64,000 nucleotides of DNA from Leisingera aquimarina DSM 24565 (GCF_000473165.1 NZ_KI421504.1:186001-250000), one strand, 5' to 3'; shown: positions 19,480 to 28,064, counted from the stretch's first letter. The notes: generated from the sequence alone by a model not told the origin. Program-made: numbers and translations.

Positions 19480-19507
19480 CCGTGTCGAAGACGCGCCTCC
19501 GGCACGT
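19480..19507 (-). repeat. Palindromic insert type B at the int-tnpA deletion junction
   Basis: Same palindrome as at 7931-7960 with a few base changes. In this copy its outer edge is exactly where integrase sequence (RLKVGD) joins transposase sequence, so it marks the deletion end point. Confidence 0.55.
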
Positions 19508-19961
19508 TGTCGCCGACCTTCAGCCGGACGGCCTCGCCCGCGCGCATGCCGCAGCCATAGGCGAGCGACAGCATTACGCGCGCCTTCAGGCCGGGCGCCA
19601 TGGCGAGGATGCGCCTGACCTCGTTGCGGCTCAGCACAAGCGGCACTTTCACCGGTTCCTTCAGGCGGAAAACCTCGGCTGCCAGATCCTGCCGCCGCAG
19701 GGTGACCCGGAACAGAAACTTCACCCCGGTCATGGTTTGGTTGCGGGTGCAAATGCTGGTCCCGGTCTCGATCAGATGCAGCTGTAAGTGCTTCACGTCA
19801 TCCGGTGAGACTGTCTCCAGAGATCGCCCGAGCCAGGAGGCAAACCGCTTGCAGGCCCGCAGGCGGCTGGTCGGCGATGCCGGTCCGAGATTGCGTGCCG
19901 GCCTATCCGCGATCATGCGCGCCCGAAGGGATGCCGCCGGTGCAGGGGGCTGCTTGGTCAT
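19508..19961 (-). pseudogene. IS91-associated tyrosine recombinase, 3-prime truncated
   Basis: Starts MTKQPPAPAASLRARMIADR, carries the core-binding domain (LRACKRFASWLGRSLETVSP) and the beginning of the catalytic domain (LKARVMLSLAYGCGMRAGEA, with the first catalytic Arg), then stops at RLKVGD, fused to tnpA. About half the protein, with the HxxR and Tyr motifs, is deleted. It differs from the copy 1 integrase in sequence, so the two IS91 copies are not a simple recent duplication of one whole element. Confidence 0.75.
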
Positions 19962-20039
19962 GGCAAAACCCTCTGTCAACCGAGGCAAAATCACCTCGGC
20001 CAACAGCACACACCCGACATCGAAAACCGCGAAACACAT

Positions 20040-20520
20040 CCCGGTTCAGCGCAACGCCCGCCACACAGAACCCCTATCGCGGAGCGATTTAGTGCTTGCG
20101 CGCTTTGCGTCTGCAGCGAAAAGCAGGGAGGGCGGGAAATTAACTATTGCTGCAAACGCGAGCCTTTCAGATCGGATGCCGGAAGCCGACATTCAGGCGC
20201 TACCGAAGTCGGGCGTTGCTCTGCGATACAAAAAAGCTGGCTCCAGCCCAACCTGCCTCAGCCCGAATACTGCAAAACGCGAAAATTCGGATGTTGGGGT
20301 ACGCTCTCACTTGGCCTCTCGTGAAGGGACCAGCATCGTTCCGACGATACCAAAAGGGCAAGAGTTTAAACCTTTGCCTCAGTTTGGCCAACTCATTGGC
20401 CAAGTCTTTGTCCGAAAGCAACGTCCTTGCCAACAGGCTTGCAACACAGGAGCCGCACGCCAGGCCCAAGTTGCTAAAGACCGTTATCATAGGCGGGAAT
20501 TTAGTTGATTTGCGTCGGTA
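20040..20520. other. Gene-free stretch between IS91 copy 2 and the sulfonate operon
   Basis: The left part is probably the IS91 5-prime leader. The rest has no convincing gene; a 96-residue minus-strand frame (20200-20490) lacks a ribosome site and recognisable domain. No RNA gene seen. Confidence 0.45.
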
Positions 20521-21627
20521 CTAACTCTGCAAACTGCCACCGGTTAACAAGGTCAGCCCCGTCTGTGCCATAGCGATGCTCAATTCTTCGCCCAGGGCTT
20601 CCCACAGATGTTCCAGCCCTGCTTCGCCGCCCGCCGCGATTGCAAATTGCAGGATCCGCCCGAAGAACGTGAAATCCGCTCCGGCGGACAGCGCCTTGAG
20701 GACGTCCTCACCCGACCGCAGACCACTGTCGTAGAACAGGGGGAACTCCGGTCCGAGCGCCGCGCGGATTTTTGCGAGCATGTCTATCGGGGCCGGTGCG
20801 GCCTCCAACTGGCGGGCGCCGTGGCTGGAGACCTGGATCGCATCAACGCCCGCCGCAACCAGCATGCGGGCATCTTCAACATCCAGAACACCCTTCACCA
20901 CCAGTTTTCCAGGCCAGGCATCGCGCAGCCGTGCCAGCGTGTCCCAGGTGGCGCGGGCGCGGCTTTCGGTGCGATCGAAGTCGTAGCCTTCCCTCTCAAA
21001 ATTCGCCATTCCCGGCTTCCCTTTGAGGAGGGTGGCCAGCGACCAGCGCGGGTGCAGGGCAAAGTCGATGAACTGGCGGGGGCCGATGCGGAACGGCATT
21101 TTGAAGCCATGGCGCAATTCGCGCGGGCGGCGGCCGACTTCGGGCACGTCCACTGTCAGCACCAGGGTTTGATAACCGGCGGCCCTGGCGCGCTCGGCCA
21201 GTTTAAAGGCGCTGCTGCCGTCGCCGCTGAAATAGAGCTGGAACCAGGCGTATCCCTCTGCGGTCTCGATGATCTGCTCCAGCGGGGTGGAGGCCACGGT
21301 AGAGACCCCATGCGGCACGCGGTAGCGCGCGGCCAGCCGCGCCAGCATCAAATCGGCGCCGGGAGCCGACAGGTTGCACATGCCCATCGGCGCAATCCCA
21401 AAGGGCCGGTCTGCCTCAGCGCCAAAAATCCGGGTGGTCAGAGAGCGCTGGCTGACATCCCGCAGGATGCGGGGCCGCAGGGTAATGGCATCCAGGGCGG
21501 CGCGGTTGCGCGCCGCCCCGGCTTCCTGCCCGGCGGCGCCGTCGATATAGTCAAACACCATCCAGGGCAGCCGCCGCCGGGCCAGGCGGCGGGCGTCCTC
21601 AGCGGAATGGATGGCGCCTGCGCCCAT
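20521..21627 (-). CDS. FMN-dependent 2-hydroxy-acid dehydrogenase; candidate sulfolactate dehydrogenase
   Basis: 368-residue (S)-2-hydroxy-acid oxidase/L-lactate dehydrogenase family TIM barrel. Visible: N-terminal LPWMVFDYIDGAAGQE, FGIAPMGMCNLSAPG, the FMN and substrate strand AWFQLYFSG, LTVDVPEVGRRPRELRHGF, KLVVKGVLDVEDARMLVAAG, active-site His-Gly-Ala-Arg in VSSHGARQLE, and phosphate-binding DSGLRSGEDVLKALSAGAD. The ATG at 21627 overlaps the comE stop (TGATG). Its place at the end of an operon with comDE suggests oxidation of sulfolactate to sulfopyruvate (the SlcD role) with electrons passed to the respiratory chain. Substrate is inferred from context; lactate or glycolate remain possible. 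Confidence 0.82.
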   Translation of the reverse strand: MGAGAIHSAEDARRLARRRLPWMVFDYIDGAAGQEAGAARNRAALDAITLRPRILRDVSQRSLTTRIFGAEADRPFGIAPMGMCNLSAPGADLMLARLAARYRVPHGVSTVASTPLEQIIETAEGYAWFQLYFSGDGSSAFKLAERARAAGYQTLVLTVDVPEVGRRPRELRHGFKMPFRIGPRQFIDFALHPRWSLATLLKGKPGMANFEREGYDFDRTESRARATWDTLARLRDAWPGKLVVKGVLDVEDARMLVAAGVDAIQVSSHGARQLEAAPAPIDMLAKIRAALGPEFPLFYDSGLRSGEDVLKALSAGADFTFFGRILQFAIAAGGEAGLEHLWEALGEELSIAMAQTGLTLLTGGSLQS

Positions 21628-22181
21628 CAGCCGGCCACAGCCTTCATGAAGCGGTCGCGGATCACCACCGGGTCCATCGTGATCACCGGCATCTTGGCGT
21701 TGCCGCTGTCGCATTTGACCACCAGCACCGTGGCCTCGCCGCTGGCCAGCGCCTCCTCCAGCGCAGGGCCGGTGTCCTTGTCCTGCACCTCCACCACCCG
21801 GGTGCAGCCGGCGGCGCGGGCCATGGCGGCCAGATCGGTGCGCTGGCTGGTATAGGTCGGCTGATCGCCGGTGGAGCCATAGGAGCCGTTGTCGATGATC
21901 ATCAGGATGTAATTGCCGGGCGCGTTGTTGCCGATGGTGGGCAGGGTGCCGAGGTTGGTCAGGATCGAGCCGTCGCCGTCGATCACGATCACCGGTTTCG
22001 GCTGCGCCAGCGCCAGGCCCAGCCCGATGGAGGAGGCCAGCCCCATGGTGCCCAGCATGTAGAAATTGCTGGGCTGGTCATCGATTGCATGCAGCTCCTG
22101 TGACGGAATGCCAATGTTGCAGACTACCAGCTGGGTGCGCAGGATGGGTGCGATCTCTTTCAGGATTTCGGAACGGATCAT
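21627..22181 (-). CDS. comE: Sulfopyruvate decarboxylase, beta subunit
   Basis: 184-residue thiamine-diphosphate-binding half of ComDE, starting MIRSEILKEIAPIL. The ThDP motif is GDGSILTNLGTLPTIGNNAP with following LMIIDNGSYGSTGDQPTY (Mg2+-binding Asp and Asn). ComDE decarboxylates sulfopyruvate to sulfoacetaldehyde. Archaea use it for coenzyme M synthesis; roseobacters use it for sulfonate breakdown ahead of Xsc. Its start overlaps the comD stop by four bases, indicating translational coupling and equal subunit amounts. Confidence 0.9.
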   Translation of the reverse strand: MIRSEILKEIAPILRTQLVVCNIGIPSQELHAIDDQPSNFYMLGTMGLASSIGLGLALAQPKPVIVIDGDGSILTNLGTLPTIGNNAPGNYILMIIDNGSYGSTGDQPTYTSQRTDLAAMARAAGCTRVVEVQDKDTGPALEEALASGEATVLVVKCDSGNAKMPVITMDPVVIRDRFMKAVAG

Positions 22182-22684
22182 TGGTCGCCATAGCCTCCCC
22201 AGAAGTTGGCGTCGGTCAGGATGGCAACGGGCTTGTTGCACATGAAGGTGTATTTCAGGATGTTGTCCAGCTCCTCGACGTCCTTCTGCCAGTGGAAGTG
22301 GTAGGTGGGGATGTTGAGCTGCGCCAAGAGCGCCTTGGTATGCACTGCCATTTCCACCTGGCAGGCCACCGGCTCGCGCAGCTCACCGCGGTAGGAGATC
22401 AGCATCGGCAGCGGCATCCGGTAGTACTGGATCAGCGTCGCCAGCGTGTTGATGGTGACCCCGATGGCGGTGTTCTGCATGATGATGGCCGGGCGCTTGC
22501 CGCCCATCCAGGCGCCGGCGCACAGCCCCATGCCCTCATCCTCCTTGTTGGAGGGGATATGGAAGATGTCGTCGCGCTGGTCGATCTCCTCGATCACGCC
22601 GGCCAGCTGCTTGCAGGGCACGGTCGTGACGAAGGAGACGCCGTTGGCTGCCAGATCGTCAGCGATCCTCTTGTCGATATTCAT
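22178..22684 (-). CDS. comD: Sulfopyruvate decarboxylase, alpha subunit
   Basis: 168-residue PYR-type subunit: MNIDKRIADDLAANGVSFVT, IPSNKEDEGMGLCAGAWMGG (catalytic Glu activating ThDP), then IIMQNTAIGVTINTLATLIQ and LISYRGELREPV. It pairs with ComE. The ATG at 22684 is the conserved start; the open frame extends further upstream but overlaps the stress-protein gene in another frame. No xsc (sulfoacetaldehyde acetyltransferase) is found in this window, so the final desulfonation step must be encoded elsewhere. Confidence 0.9.
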   Translation of the reverse strand: MNIDKRIADDLAANGVSFVTTVPCKQLAGVIEEIDQRDDIFHIPSNKEDEGMGLCAGAWMGGKRPAIIMQNTAIGVTINTLATLIQYYRMPLPMLISYRGELREPVACQVEMAVHTKALLAQLNIPTYHFHWQKDVEELDNILKYTFMCNKPVAILTDANFWGGYGDQ

Positions 22685-22721
22685 AGTCGGTTGCCTTTGC
22701 TTCGGAAGTCTTGTTTCGGGG

Positions 22722-23132
22722 TCAGGAGGTGCGGCAGACATGCACCGCGCAGGGCGCGTGGCGGACCACGCGGGCGGCTGTCGAGCCGAGGAAAAAGTCG
22801 CTGAGGCCCGGTTTGTGGGAGCCCACGACGATGCAGTCCATGCCGTGCTGTTCGGCGTATTCGACGATGGCGCGGTAGGACCGGCCCTTGACGATCTCTG
22901 CCGTGACATTGCCGTGGCCTGCGGTTTTACTGGCCAGTGCCTGGCGGGCTTTTTCGAAGCCTTCGCGCACGGTGTCTTCGTCCAGGTAAGCGGTGACCGA
23001 ACTGTGCGGCGGCTCATAGACATGCAGCGCGGTGATCTGCCCGCCGGGGCTGCACAGGGTGGCGGCGGCCTTCAGCGTTGTTCCGGACACCCCGTGATCC
23101 AGGGCCATGGGAACCAGGATATTGTCATACAT
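22722..23132 (-). CDS. Universal stress protein (UspA family)
   Basis: 136-residue single-domain UspA protein: MYDNILVPMALDHGVSGTTL at the N-terminus and the ATP-binding loop IVVGSHKPGLSDFFLGSTAA (GxxGS-type) near the C-terminus, followed by RVVRHAPCAVHVCR. Such proteins commonly accompany TRAP transporters in marine alphaproteobacteria, where a regulatory role in uptake has been suggested. It lies between the zinc dehydrogenase gene and comD in one minus-strand run. Confidence 0.88.
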   Translation of the reverse strand: MYDNILVPMALDHGVSGTTLKAAATLCSPGGQITALHVYEPPHSSVTAYLDEDTVREGFEKARQALASKTAGHGNVTAEIVKGRSYRAIVEYAEQHGMDCIVVGSHKPGLSDFFLGSTAARVVRHAPCAVHVCRTS

Positions 23133-23162
23133 GGTTGATCTCCGTTTGTTTGGGGCGCGGGT

Positions 23163-24143
23163 TCAGGCCCAGGGGTCGAGGATGATCTTGGGCGCGGCCA
23201 CCGCGCCGCTGCGCAGGTCGCGGAAGGCAGCGGCGCCGTCTGACAGCGGCCGCTGCTCAGGCCAGTCCAGCGGGCCTAGGCGGCCGTCAAAGATCGCTTG
23301 CGCGGTGTCGCGGAAGTCCTGCGCGGTATAGGTGTAGGTGCCGATAAAGGTGATTTCCTGCAGCGTCATGCGACGGATATCCAAACCTCCGGTGTCCTCG
23401 CCCAAGCCGACATGGGCAATCACTCCGCCGGGCGCGGCGGCTGCTGAGGCGGCAGCGCGGGTGGCGGCATAGCCCACCGCGTCCACCACCAGCGGCACCG
23501 TGCCCTGAAACTCGGAAACTGCCTGCTGGCCGCAACGGTCCGCCAGGAAGGCCCGGCGCGCTGCGTTGGGTTCCTGGATGGCGACGTCCGCCACCCCCAT
23601 TGCCCGCAGCGCCAGGATTGCCGCCAGTCCGATGGCGCCGCCGCCGATCACCAGCGCGCGGCGTTCCATCTCAGGATGCAGCGCCTCCAGCGCCAGACGG
23701 ACGGCGTGCCAGCTGACCGCCAGCGGCTCTGCCAGTGCGGCCTTCTCCAGCGGCACCTCGTCCGGCACGGTGACAAGGTTGCTGTCCGGCATTGCCACAA
23801 ACTGGGCAAAGGCCCCTTCGCGCGGCGGCATTGAGATTATCTGGCGGCTGGCGCAGAGGTTCTCGCGCCCCGATGCGCACGCGGTGCAGGTGCCGCAAGT
23901 CACCAGCGGGTTTATTGCCACCCGGCGGCCTGCCTGCAGGCCGTCCTCGATCACACCCGCTGCCTCGTGCCCCAGGATCAGGGGTGCGGGCCTGCGGTTG
24001 TCGTGGCCGAGATAGGCATGCATGTCGGACCCGCAGATGCCAGAGGCTTGGATGCGGATCAGATGTTCGCCTGACCGGCCCGCCGCCATCGGCACGTCGC
24101 GGAACGACAGCGTCTCAACCCCTTCATAAACCAAGGCTTTCAT
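23163..24143 (-). CDS. hpsP: Zinc-dependent alcohol dehydrogenase, probable DHPS 2-dehydrogenase
   Basis: 326-residue medium-chain dehydrogenase. Catalytic zinc ligands appear in GICGSDMHAYLGHD and LILGHEAAGVIEDG; the structural zinc cluster is CGTCTACASGRENLC. A Rossmann motif ALVIGGGAIGLAAILALRA binds NAD(P). The ATG overlaps the stop of the upstream SDR gene by four bases. In the characterised DHPS pathway, a zinc ADH (HpsP) and an SDR (HpsO) interconvert DHPS stereoisomers through a keto intermediate before HpsN acts; this gene fits HpsP by family and position. Direct evidence for substrate is lacking. Confidence 0.75.
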   Translation of the reverse strand: MKALVYEGVETLSFRDVPMAAGRSGEHLIRIQASGICGSDMHAYLGHDNRRPAPLILGHEAAGVIEDGLQAGRRVAINPLVTCGTCTACASGRENLCASRQIISMPPREGAFAQFVAMPDSNLVTVPDEVPLEKAALAEPLAVSWHAVRLALEALHPEMERRALVIGGGAIGLAAILALRAMGVADVAIQEPNAARRAFLADRCGQQAVSEFQGTVPLVVDAVGYAATRAAASAAAAPGGVIAHVGLGEDTGGLDIRRMTLQEITFIGTYTYTAQDFRDTAQAIFDGRLGPLDWPEQRPLSDGAAAFRDLRSGAVAAPKIILDPWA

Positions 24144-24901
24144 TTCGCAGTGAACCCTCCGTCAACCATCAGGATCTGTCCTGTCACATAAGAAGATGCC
24201 TCTGAGCAGAGGAACAGCAGCGGCCCGTCGAGATCCTCCAGCCTGCCATTGCGGCCAATGCAGGTCTGCGCCGCATTGCGAGTCGCACGTGGTTCATCGC
24301 CGAAAACCGCCTGTGTCAGCTCAGTCGGGAAGAACCCCGGTCCGATCGCATTGGCGGTGATGCCATGGGGCGACCAGGCTTCCGCCATCGCACGGGTCAG
24401 CTGGCCGATGCCGCCTTTGCTGGCGCCATAGGCAATGCCGCCGGGAAACGCCCGCGCCGTCTGCAGCGAGGCGAAGTTGACGATCCTACCCCAGCCCCGC
24501 GCCTTCATCGCCGGCACCAAGGCCTGGCTGAGGAAGAAGGGCGCCGAAAGATTCAGCGCCAGAGTCTGATCCCAGCCCTCTGCCGTCACTTCATCTGCGG
24601 GTTGACGCGTGTTGACACCGGCCGCGTGGATCAGGATGTCCGGCGCCCCGAAGGGGGCCGTGACAGTGTCCCGCAGCGCCTTCAGCGCGCTGCGGTCCGC
24701 CACATCCGCCACCGCATAAGCCGCGCTTGGCCCGATCTCAGCACAGATGCTTTCCAAAGCCTCCGACCGGCGGGCCACCGCCACCACCTGCGCTCCGGCT
24801 GCCGCAAGAACCACCGTCGCCCGCCGCCCCAGTCCGGAACTGGCGCCGGTGATGCAGGCAGTGCGGCCTGCCAGGTCAAACAGGGCTCGCGGGTCAGCCA
24901 T
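24140..24901 (-). CDS. hpsO: Short-chain dehydrogenase, probable DHPS 2-dehydrogenase
   Basis: 253-residue SDR with TGASSGLG cofactor motif (19-26), NAG-type HAAGVN motif, active-site Ser in IVNFASLQTARAF, YGASK catalytic Tyr and Lys, and the C-terminal SYVTGQILMVDGGF. NAD-linked oxidation of a secondary alcohol is expected. It overlaps hpsN by eight bases and hpsP by four, so the three dehydrogenases are translationally coupled. Assigned as HpsO by family and operon position next to hpsN; the substrate is inferred. Confidence 0.75.
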   Translation of the reverse strand: MADPRALFDLAGRTACITGASSGLGRRATVVLAAAGAQVVAVARRSEALESICAEIGPSAAYAVADVADRSALKALRDTVTAPFGAPDILIHAAGVNTRQPADEVTAEGWDQTLALNLSAPFFLSQALVPAMKARGWGRIVNFASLQTARAFPGGIAYGASKGGIGQLTRAMAEAWSPHGITANAIGPGFFPTELTQAVFGDEPRATRNAAQTCIGRNGRLEDLDGPLLFLCSEASSYVTGQILMVDGGFTAK

Positions 24902-26201
24902 TTGCGGTCAGGTCAAATGTTTCGTTTGGGAAATACTTGGCCAGCCGCACATCAGCGGCGCGGGCGTGGCCCTCCATCCCCTCCAGCCGGGCAATCCGCG
25001 CCGTGGCCTCGGCCACTGGTTTGGAACCCTCGCGGGTGGCGCGCTGCCAGGTGACGATCTTCATGTATTTGTGGACCGACAGCCCGCCAGTGTAGCTGGC
25101 CGCGCGCGAGGTCGGCAGCACGTGGTTGGTACCCGCCGCCTTGTCGCCGTAGGAGACGGTGGTCTCCTCGCCCAGGAACAGCGAGCCGTAGCAGGTGAGC
25201 CGCTGCAGCCACCAGTCCAGATCCTCTGCCTGTACGGTCAGATGCTCGGGCGCGTATTCGTCGGAACAGGCCGCCATATCCTCGCGGTCCGCACAGAGGA
25301 TCACCTCAGCATAGTCGCGCCAGGCCGCGGTGGCGTTTTCGCAATTCACTTCCGGCAGATCGCCGATGTAGCCCGGCACCAGCCGCATCACTTCTTCGGC
25401 CAGCTTGCGGTCATCTGTGACCAGCCAGACCGGGGAGTTGTAGCCATGCTCGGCCTGGCTGACGAGATCGGTGGCGACGATATGGGCGTCGGCGGTGCTG
25501 TCGGCCAGGATCAGGCTGTCGGTGGGGCCTGCAATCATGTCAATGCCGACGCGACCGAACAGGATGCGCTTGGCCTCAGCCACGAATTGGTTGCCGGGTC
25601 CAACCAGGATGTTGGCTTTGGGCAGACCAAAGAGGCCGAATGTCATCGCCGCAACCCCCTGCACACCGCCCATCGCCATGATTTTGTCCGCACCGCAGAT
25701 ATGGGCGGCATAGACGATGGCAGGGGCAACGCCGACGCCGGGGCGTGGCGGTGAACAGGCGGTAATGTGCTTGCAGCCGGCCACTTTGGCGGTGGTCACT
25801 GTCATAATGGCGCTGGCGATATGGCTGTAGCGCCCGCCCGGCACATAGCAGCCCGCCGCGTCCACCGGAATGACCTTCTGCCCGGTGACGAAGCCGGGGG
25901 AGATTTCAGTTTCCACATCCTGCATCGTGCCTTTCTGCAGCTCGGCAAAGCGGCGCACATTGTCGTGGGAGAAGCGGATATCGGCCTTCAGTTTTTCCGG
26001 CACCAAGGCGCAAGCCGCCTCAATTTCCTCGTCCGTCAGAAGCACATTGCCCACGTAGCGGTCGAACTTGGCGGCATACTCCAGCGCCTTGGCGTCGCCA
26101 CCTGCCTCGATGTCGTTCAGGATGCCCTGGACAATCTTGTGGGTCTCGGACGCATCCGACTTGGGGGTCAGGGCGGCTTTCTTCAGGTATTCACGGGTCA
26201 T
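24894..26201 (-). CDS. hpsN: Sulfopropanediol 3-dehydrogenase (HisD-like)
   Basis: 435-residue histidinol-dehydrogenase-family enzyme; HpsN oxidises (R)-DHPS in two NAD-dependent steps to (R)-sulfolactate. Family features: VDAAGCYVPGGRYSHIASAI, PKANILVGPGNQFVAEAKR, DMIAGPTDSLILAD, zinc ligands in SQAEHGYNSP and GTNHVLPT, catalytic Glu-His in YAPEHLTV. The start MTREYLKKAALTP is chosen over a longer frame overlapping the transporter gene. No his genes are nearby, and TRAP plus comDE context makes HpsN more likely than histidine synthesis. Confidence 0.86.
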   Translation of the reverse strand: MTREYLKKAALTPKSDASETHKIVQGILNDIEAGGDAKALEYAAKFDRYVGNVLLTDEEIEAACALVPEKLKADIRFSHDNVRRFAELQKGTMQDVETEISPGFVTGQKVIPVDAAGCYVPGGRYSHIASAIMTVTTAKVAGCKHITACSPPRPGVGVAPAIVYAAHICGADKIMAMGGVQGVAAMTFGLFGLPKANILVGPGNQFVAEAKRILFGRVGIDMIAGPTDSLILADSTADAHIVATDLVSQAEHGYNSPVWLVTDDRKLAEEVMRLVPGYIGDLPEVNCENATAAWRDYAEVILCADREDMAACSDEYAPEHLTVQAEDLDWWLQRLTCYGSLFLGEETTVSYGDKAAGTNHVLPTSRAASYTGGLSVHKYMKIVTWQRATREGSKPVAEATARIARLEGMEGHARAADVRLAKYFPNETFDLTANG

Positions 26202-26211
26202 TTCGGGGGTC

Positions 26212-27540
26212 CTACTTGTAGATATCAGGAAGCAGCGTGGTCGAAAGTGCCGGGAGGTAGGCAATCAGCAGCGCTACGATCAGCATGGTCAGAACAAAGG
26301 GCACGGCGCGGGCGGCGATCTTGAGGATGGACTCGCCTGTGATGCCGGAGACAACAAAGAGGTTGAGGCCCAGCGGCGGGGTGATGAACCCCACTCCCAG
26401 CGCGGTGATCATCGTGATGCAGAACTGGATTTCGTTCATGCCGATGTTGTCGGCCAGCGGCTTCAGGATCGGCGCCAGGATCACGATGTTGGGCGTTGTC
26501 TCCATCACGCAGCCGGCGGCGATCAGGATGCAGATCATCAGGAGGATCAGCAGCGACGGATCATCGGTCAGCCCGGTTACCGCGGTCACAAAACCCTGCG
26601 GCACGCCCATGACCGCCAGTGCCTCTGCAAGCGGGGCGGAGAAGGCGATGATCGGCAGGATTACCCCGTTCACCTTGGCAGAGCTGACCAGCATGGCCGG
26701 AAAATCCGACAGTTTCAGAGTGCCCAGAATGAAGCCCATCAGGATGGTGACGACAACTGCGGTGGCGCCGGCCTCGGTCGGCGTCAGGCGGCCGGAGAAG
26801 ATGCCATAAAAGATGATCCCCGGCACGATAAAGGCATACCAGCCGGATTTCAGCGAATGGCCCAGGTTGCCCAGCCATTCGCCAAACCCCATGTTGCCGC
26901 CGGTTTCATAGGTATAGAGCCGGTTCATGATGATATTGGTGACGAGAATCGACACCAGGATCGCAAGGCCCGGGATCAGCGCCGCCAGGAACAAGGTGGA
27001 GGCTGAAATGCCCAGCACCAGGCCGATGATGATATAGGCGATTGAGGGCGGGATCAGGATGCCGGTGCAGGCCCCTGCCGCCACCAGCGCGCAGGCATAG
27101 GGGCGCGGGTAGCCGCTTTCGACCAGCCGGTTGATGGTCATCCGGCCGACTGCCGCAGCACCCGCGGCATCAGAACCGGAGATCGCCGCGAACATGCCGC
27201 AGACCAGCACCGTGGCAGAGCCGAAGCCGCCGCGCGTCCAGCATGTCAGCGCCTCTGCAACATCAAGAAATTTCTTGCTGAGCCCGGTGCGGACCAGCAC
27301 GTCGCCTGTCAGGATGAACAGCGGCACCGCTGTCAGCGCAAAGGCGTCGATGCCGGTGAACAGGCTCTCGCCGATGGCACTGAGCGGCAGGTCGCCCGAC
27401 ATCACCAGCATGGTGATTGCCGCAGCACCGATGGCGGCCCAGACCGGCACAGCCAGCGCGATCAGCCCTACGAACATGATCACCGGAAGGTAGAAGTCCC
27501 AGCCCAGCTCGACTGTTTGATTGAGTGAATTCCACAGCAT
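26212..27540 (-). CDS. TRAP transporter large permease (DctM type)
   Basis: 442-residue inner-membrane protein with about 12-13 hydrophobic segments; conserved blocks include ALTAVPLFILTGDVLVRTGL, FAAISGSDAAGAAAVGRMTI, GACTGILIPPSIAYIIIGLV and GFITPPLGLNLFVVSGITGE. It is the Na+-coupled transport channel of a TRAP system. It begins 11 bases after the DctQ stop and ends 10 bases before hpsN, so it is part of the sulfonate operon and most likely brings in DHPS or a related sulfonate. Confidence 0.9.
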   Translation of the reverse strand: MLWNSLNQTVELGWDFYLPVIMFVGLIALAVPVWAAIGAAAITMLVMSGDLPLSAIGESLFTGIDAFALTAVPLFILTGDVLVRTGLSKKFLDVAEALTCWTRGGFGSATVLVCGMFAAISGSDAAGAAAVGRMTINRLVESGYPRPYACALVAAGACTGILIPPSIAYIIIGLVLGISASTLFLAALIPGLAILVSILVTNIIMNRLYTYETGGNMGFGEWLGNLGHSLKSGWYAFIVPGIIFYGIFSGRLTPTEAGATAVVVTILMGFILGTLKLSDFPAMLVSSAKVNGVILPIIAFSAPLAEALAVMGVPQGFVTAVTGLTDDPSLLILLMICILIAAGCVMETTPNIVILAPILKPLADNIGMNEIQFCITMITALGVGFITPPLGLNLFVVSGITGESILKIAARAVPFVLTMLIVALLIAYLPALSTTLLPDIYK

Positions 27541-27551
27541 GCCTCAGCCCC

Positions 27552-28064
27552 TCAATCAAACAGCTTGTCGCCTTCGAAGACGGGGGTGCCGTCGCGAAGG
27601 CTGCGGTAGTCGCGCAGGAAGGATTGCAGCAGGCGCCAGGTCATCAGGGCAAAGCCCGCCGGCACCGCCATCAGGAACCAGACCATGGAGATGCGCAGCC
27701 CGTGGCTGACAGAGCCGAATTTGGCGGAGACCAGAACCGTTTCAAACGACCAGTAGAGCGCGATCAGGGCAACCACGAACATCACCAGGTCGCCGAAGAT
27801 ATACATCAGAGCCTTGGGGCGCGGGCCGAGATAATGCAGGAGCACATCGATCCGGATATGGGCGCGTTCCTTGACCGCAGCCGCGGCGCCGATCCAGGCA
27901 AGATAGATGAAGGAATAGCGGACTATCTCCTCCCCCCAGATCGAGGAAAAGGCAAACAGCTCGCGCCTGATCACCTCAATCGCCATGGTGATGACCAGCA
28001 TCACGTAGAACACCAGAAGCAGCCAGCGCTCTGCGTTCTTATCTATTGTCCGCAGGATGTTCAT
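27552..28064 (-). CDS. TRAP transporter small permease (DctQ type)
   Basis: About 170 residues with four membrane helices, including WLLLVFYVMLVITMAIEVIR, the conserved WGEEIVRYSFIYLAWIGAAA, and KERAHIRIDVLLHYLG. It bridges the periplasmic binding protein and the large permease. The ATG at 28064 is chosen because GGGA lies six bases upstream; two upstream in-frame options exist (ATG at 28070, TTG at 28076). Confidence 0.88.
   Translation of the reverse strand: MNILRTIDKNAERWLLLVFYVMLVITMAIEVIRRELFAFSSIWGEEIVRYSFIYLAWIGAAAAVKERAHIRIDVLLHYLGPRPKALMYIFGDLVMFVVALIALYWSFETVLVSAKFGSVSHGLRISMVWFLMAVPAGFALMTWRLLQSFLRDYRSLRDGTPVFEGDKLFD

Larger units (their letters stand above)
18398..19507 (-). repeat. 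Long inverted repeat, right arm (IS91 copy 2)
   Basis: Inverted counterpart of 7931-9046: tnpA 3-prime part plus about 340 bases after its stop, ending at the same TCGGACGCCACGCGCGACG string. The two arms differ by scattered bases and by the length of one C-run. Confidence 0.8.
18737..19507 (-). pseudogene. IS91 family transposase TnpA, copy 2 (5-prime truncated)
   Basis: Open from [13 protein letters not shown] to the final CPCCGG zinc motif. HUH (HVH), the catalytic tyrosine segment [16 protein letters not shown] and HVLPKGRHRIRHYGFFG are intact. The N-terminal zinc domain is missing: the gene is joined at a type B palindrome to the middle of the upstream integrase gene. The type A palindrome here has C6, so the insert is translated in frame ([14 protein letters not shown]) between MIVP and GGLSADG. 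This copy shows that the insertion can be tolerated without loss of frame. Confidence 0.8.

Noticed and set aside
20200-20490. 96-residue minus-strand frame downstream of IS91 copy 2
   Set aside because: Has a short hydrophobic start but no ribosome site or family. It may be IS-associated sequence; not supportable as a gene.
24894-26201. Histidinol dehydrogenase (hisD) for histidine synthesis
   Set aside because: The fold is right, but the operon (TRAP transporter, SDR, zinc dehydrogenase, ComDE) and absence of his genes fit sulfopropanediol dehydrogenase HpsN better.
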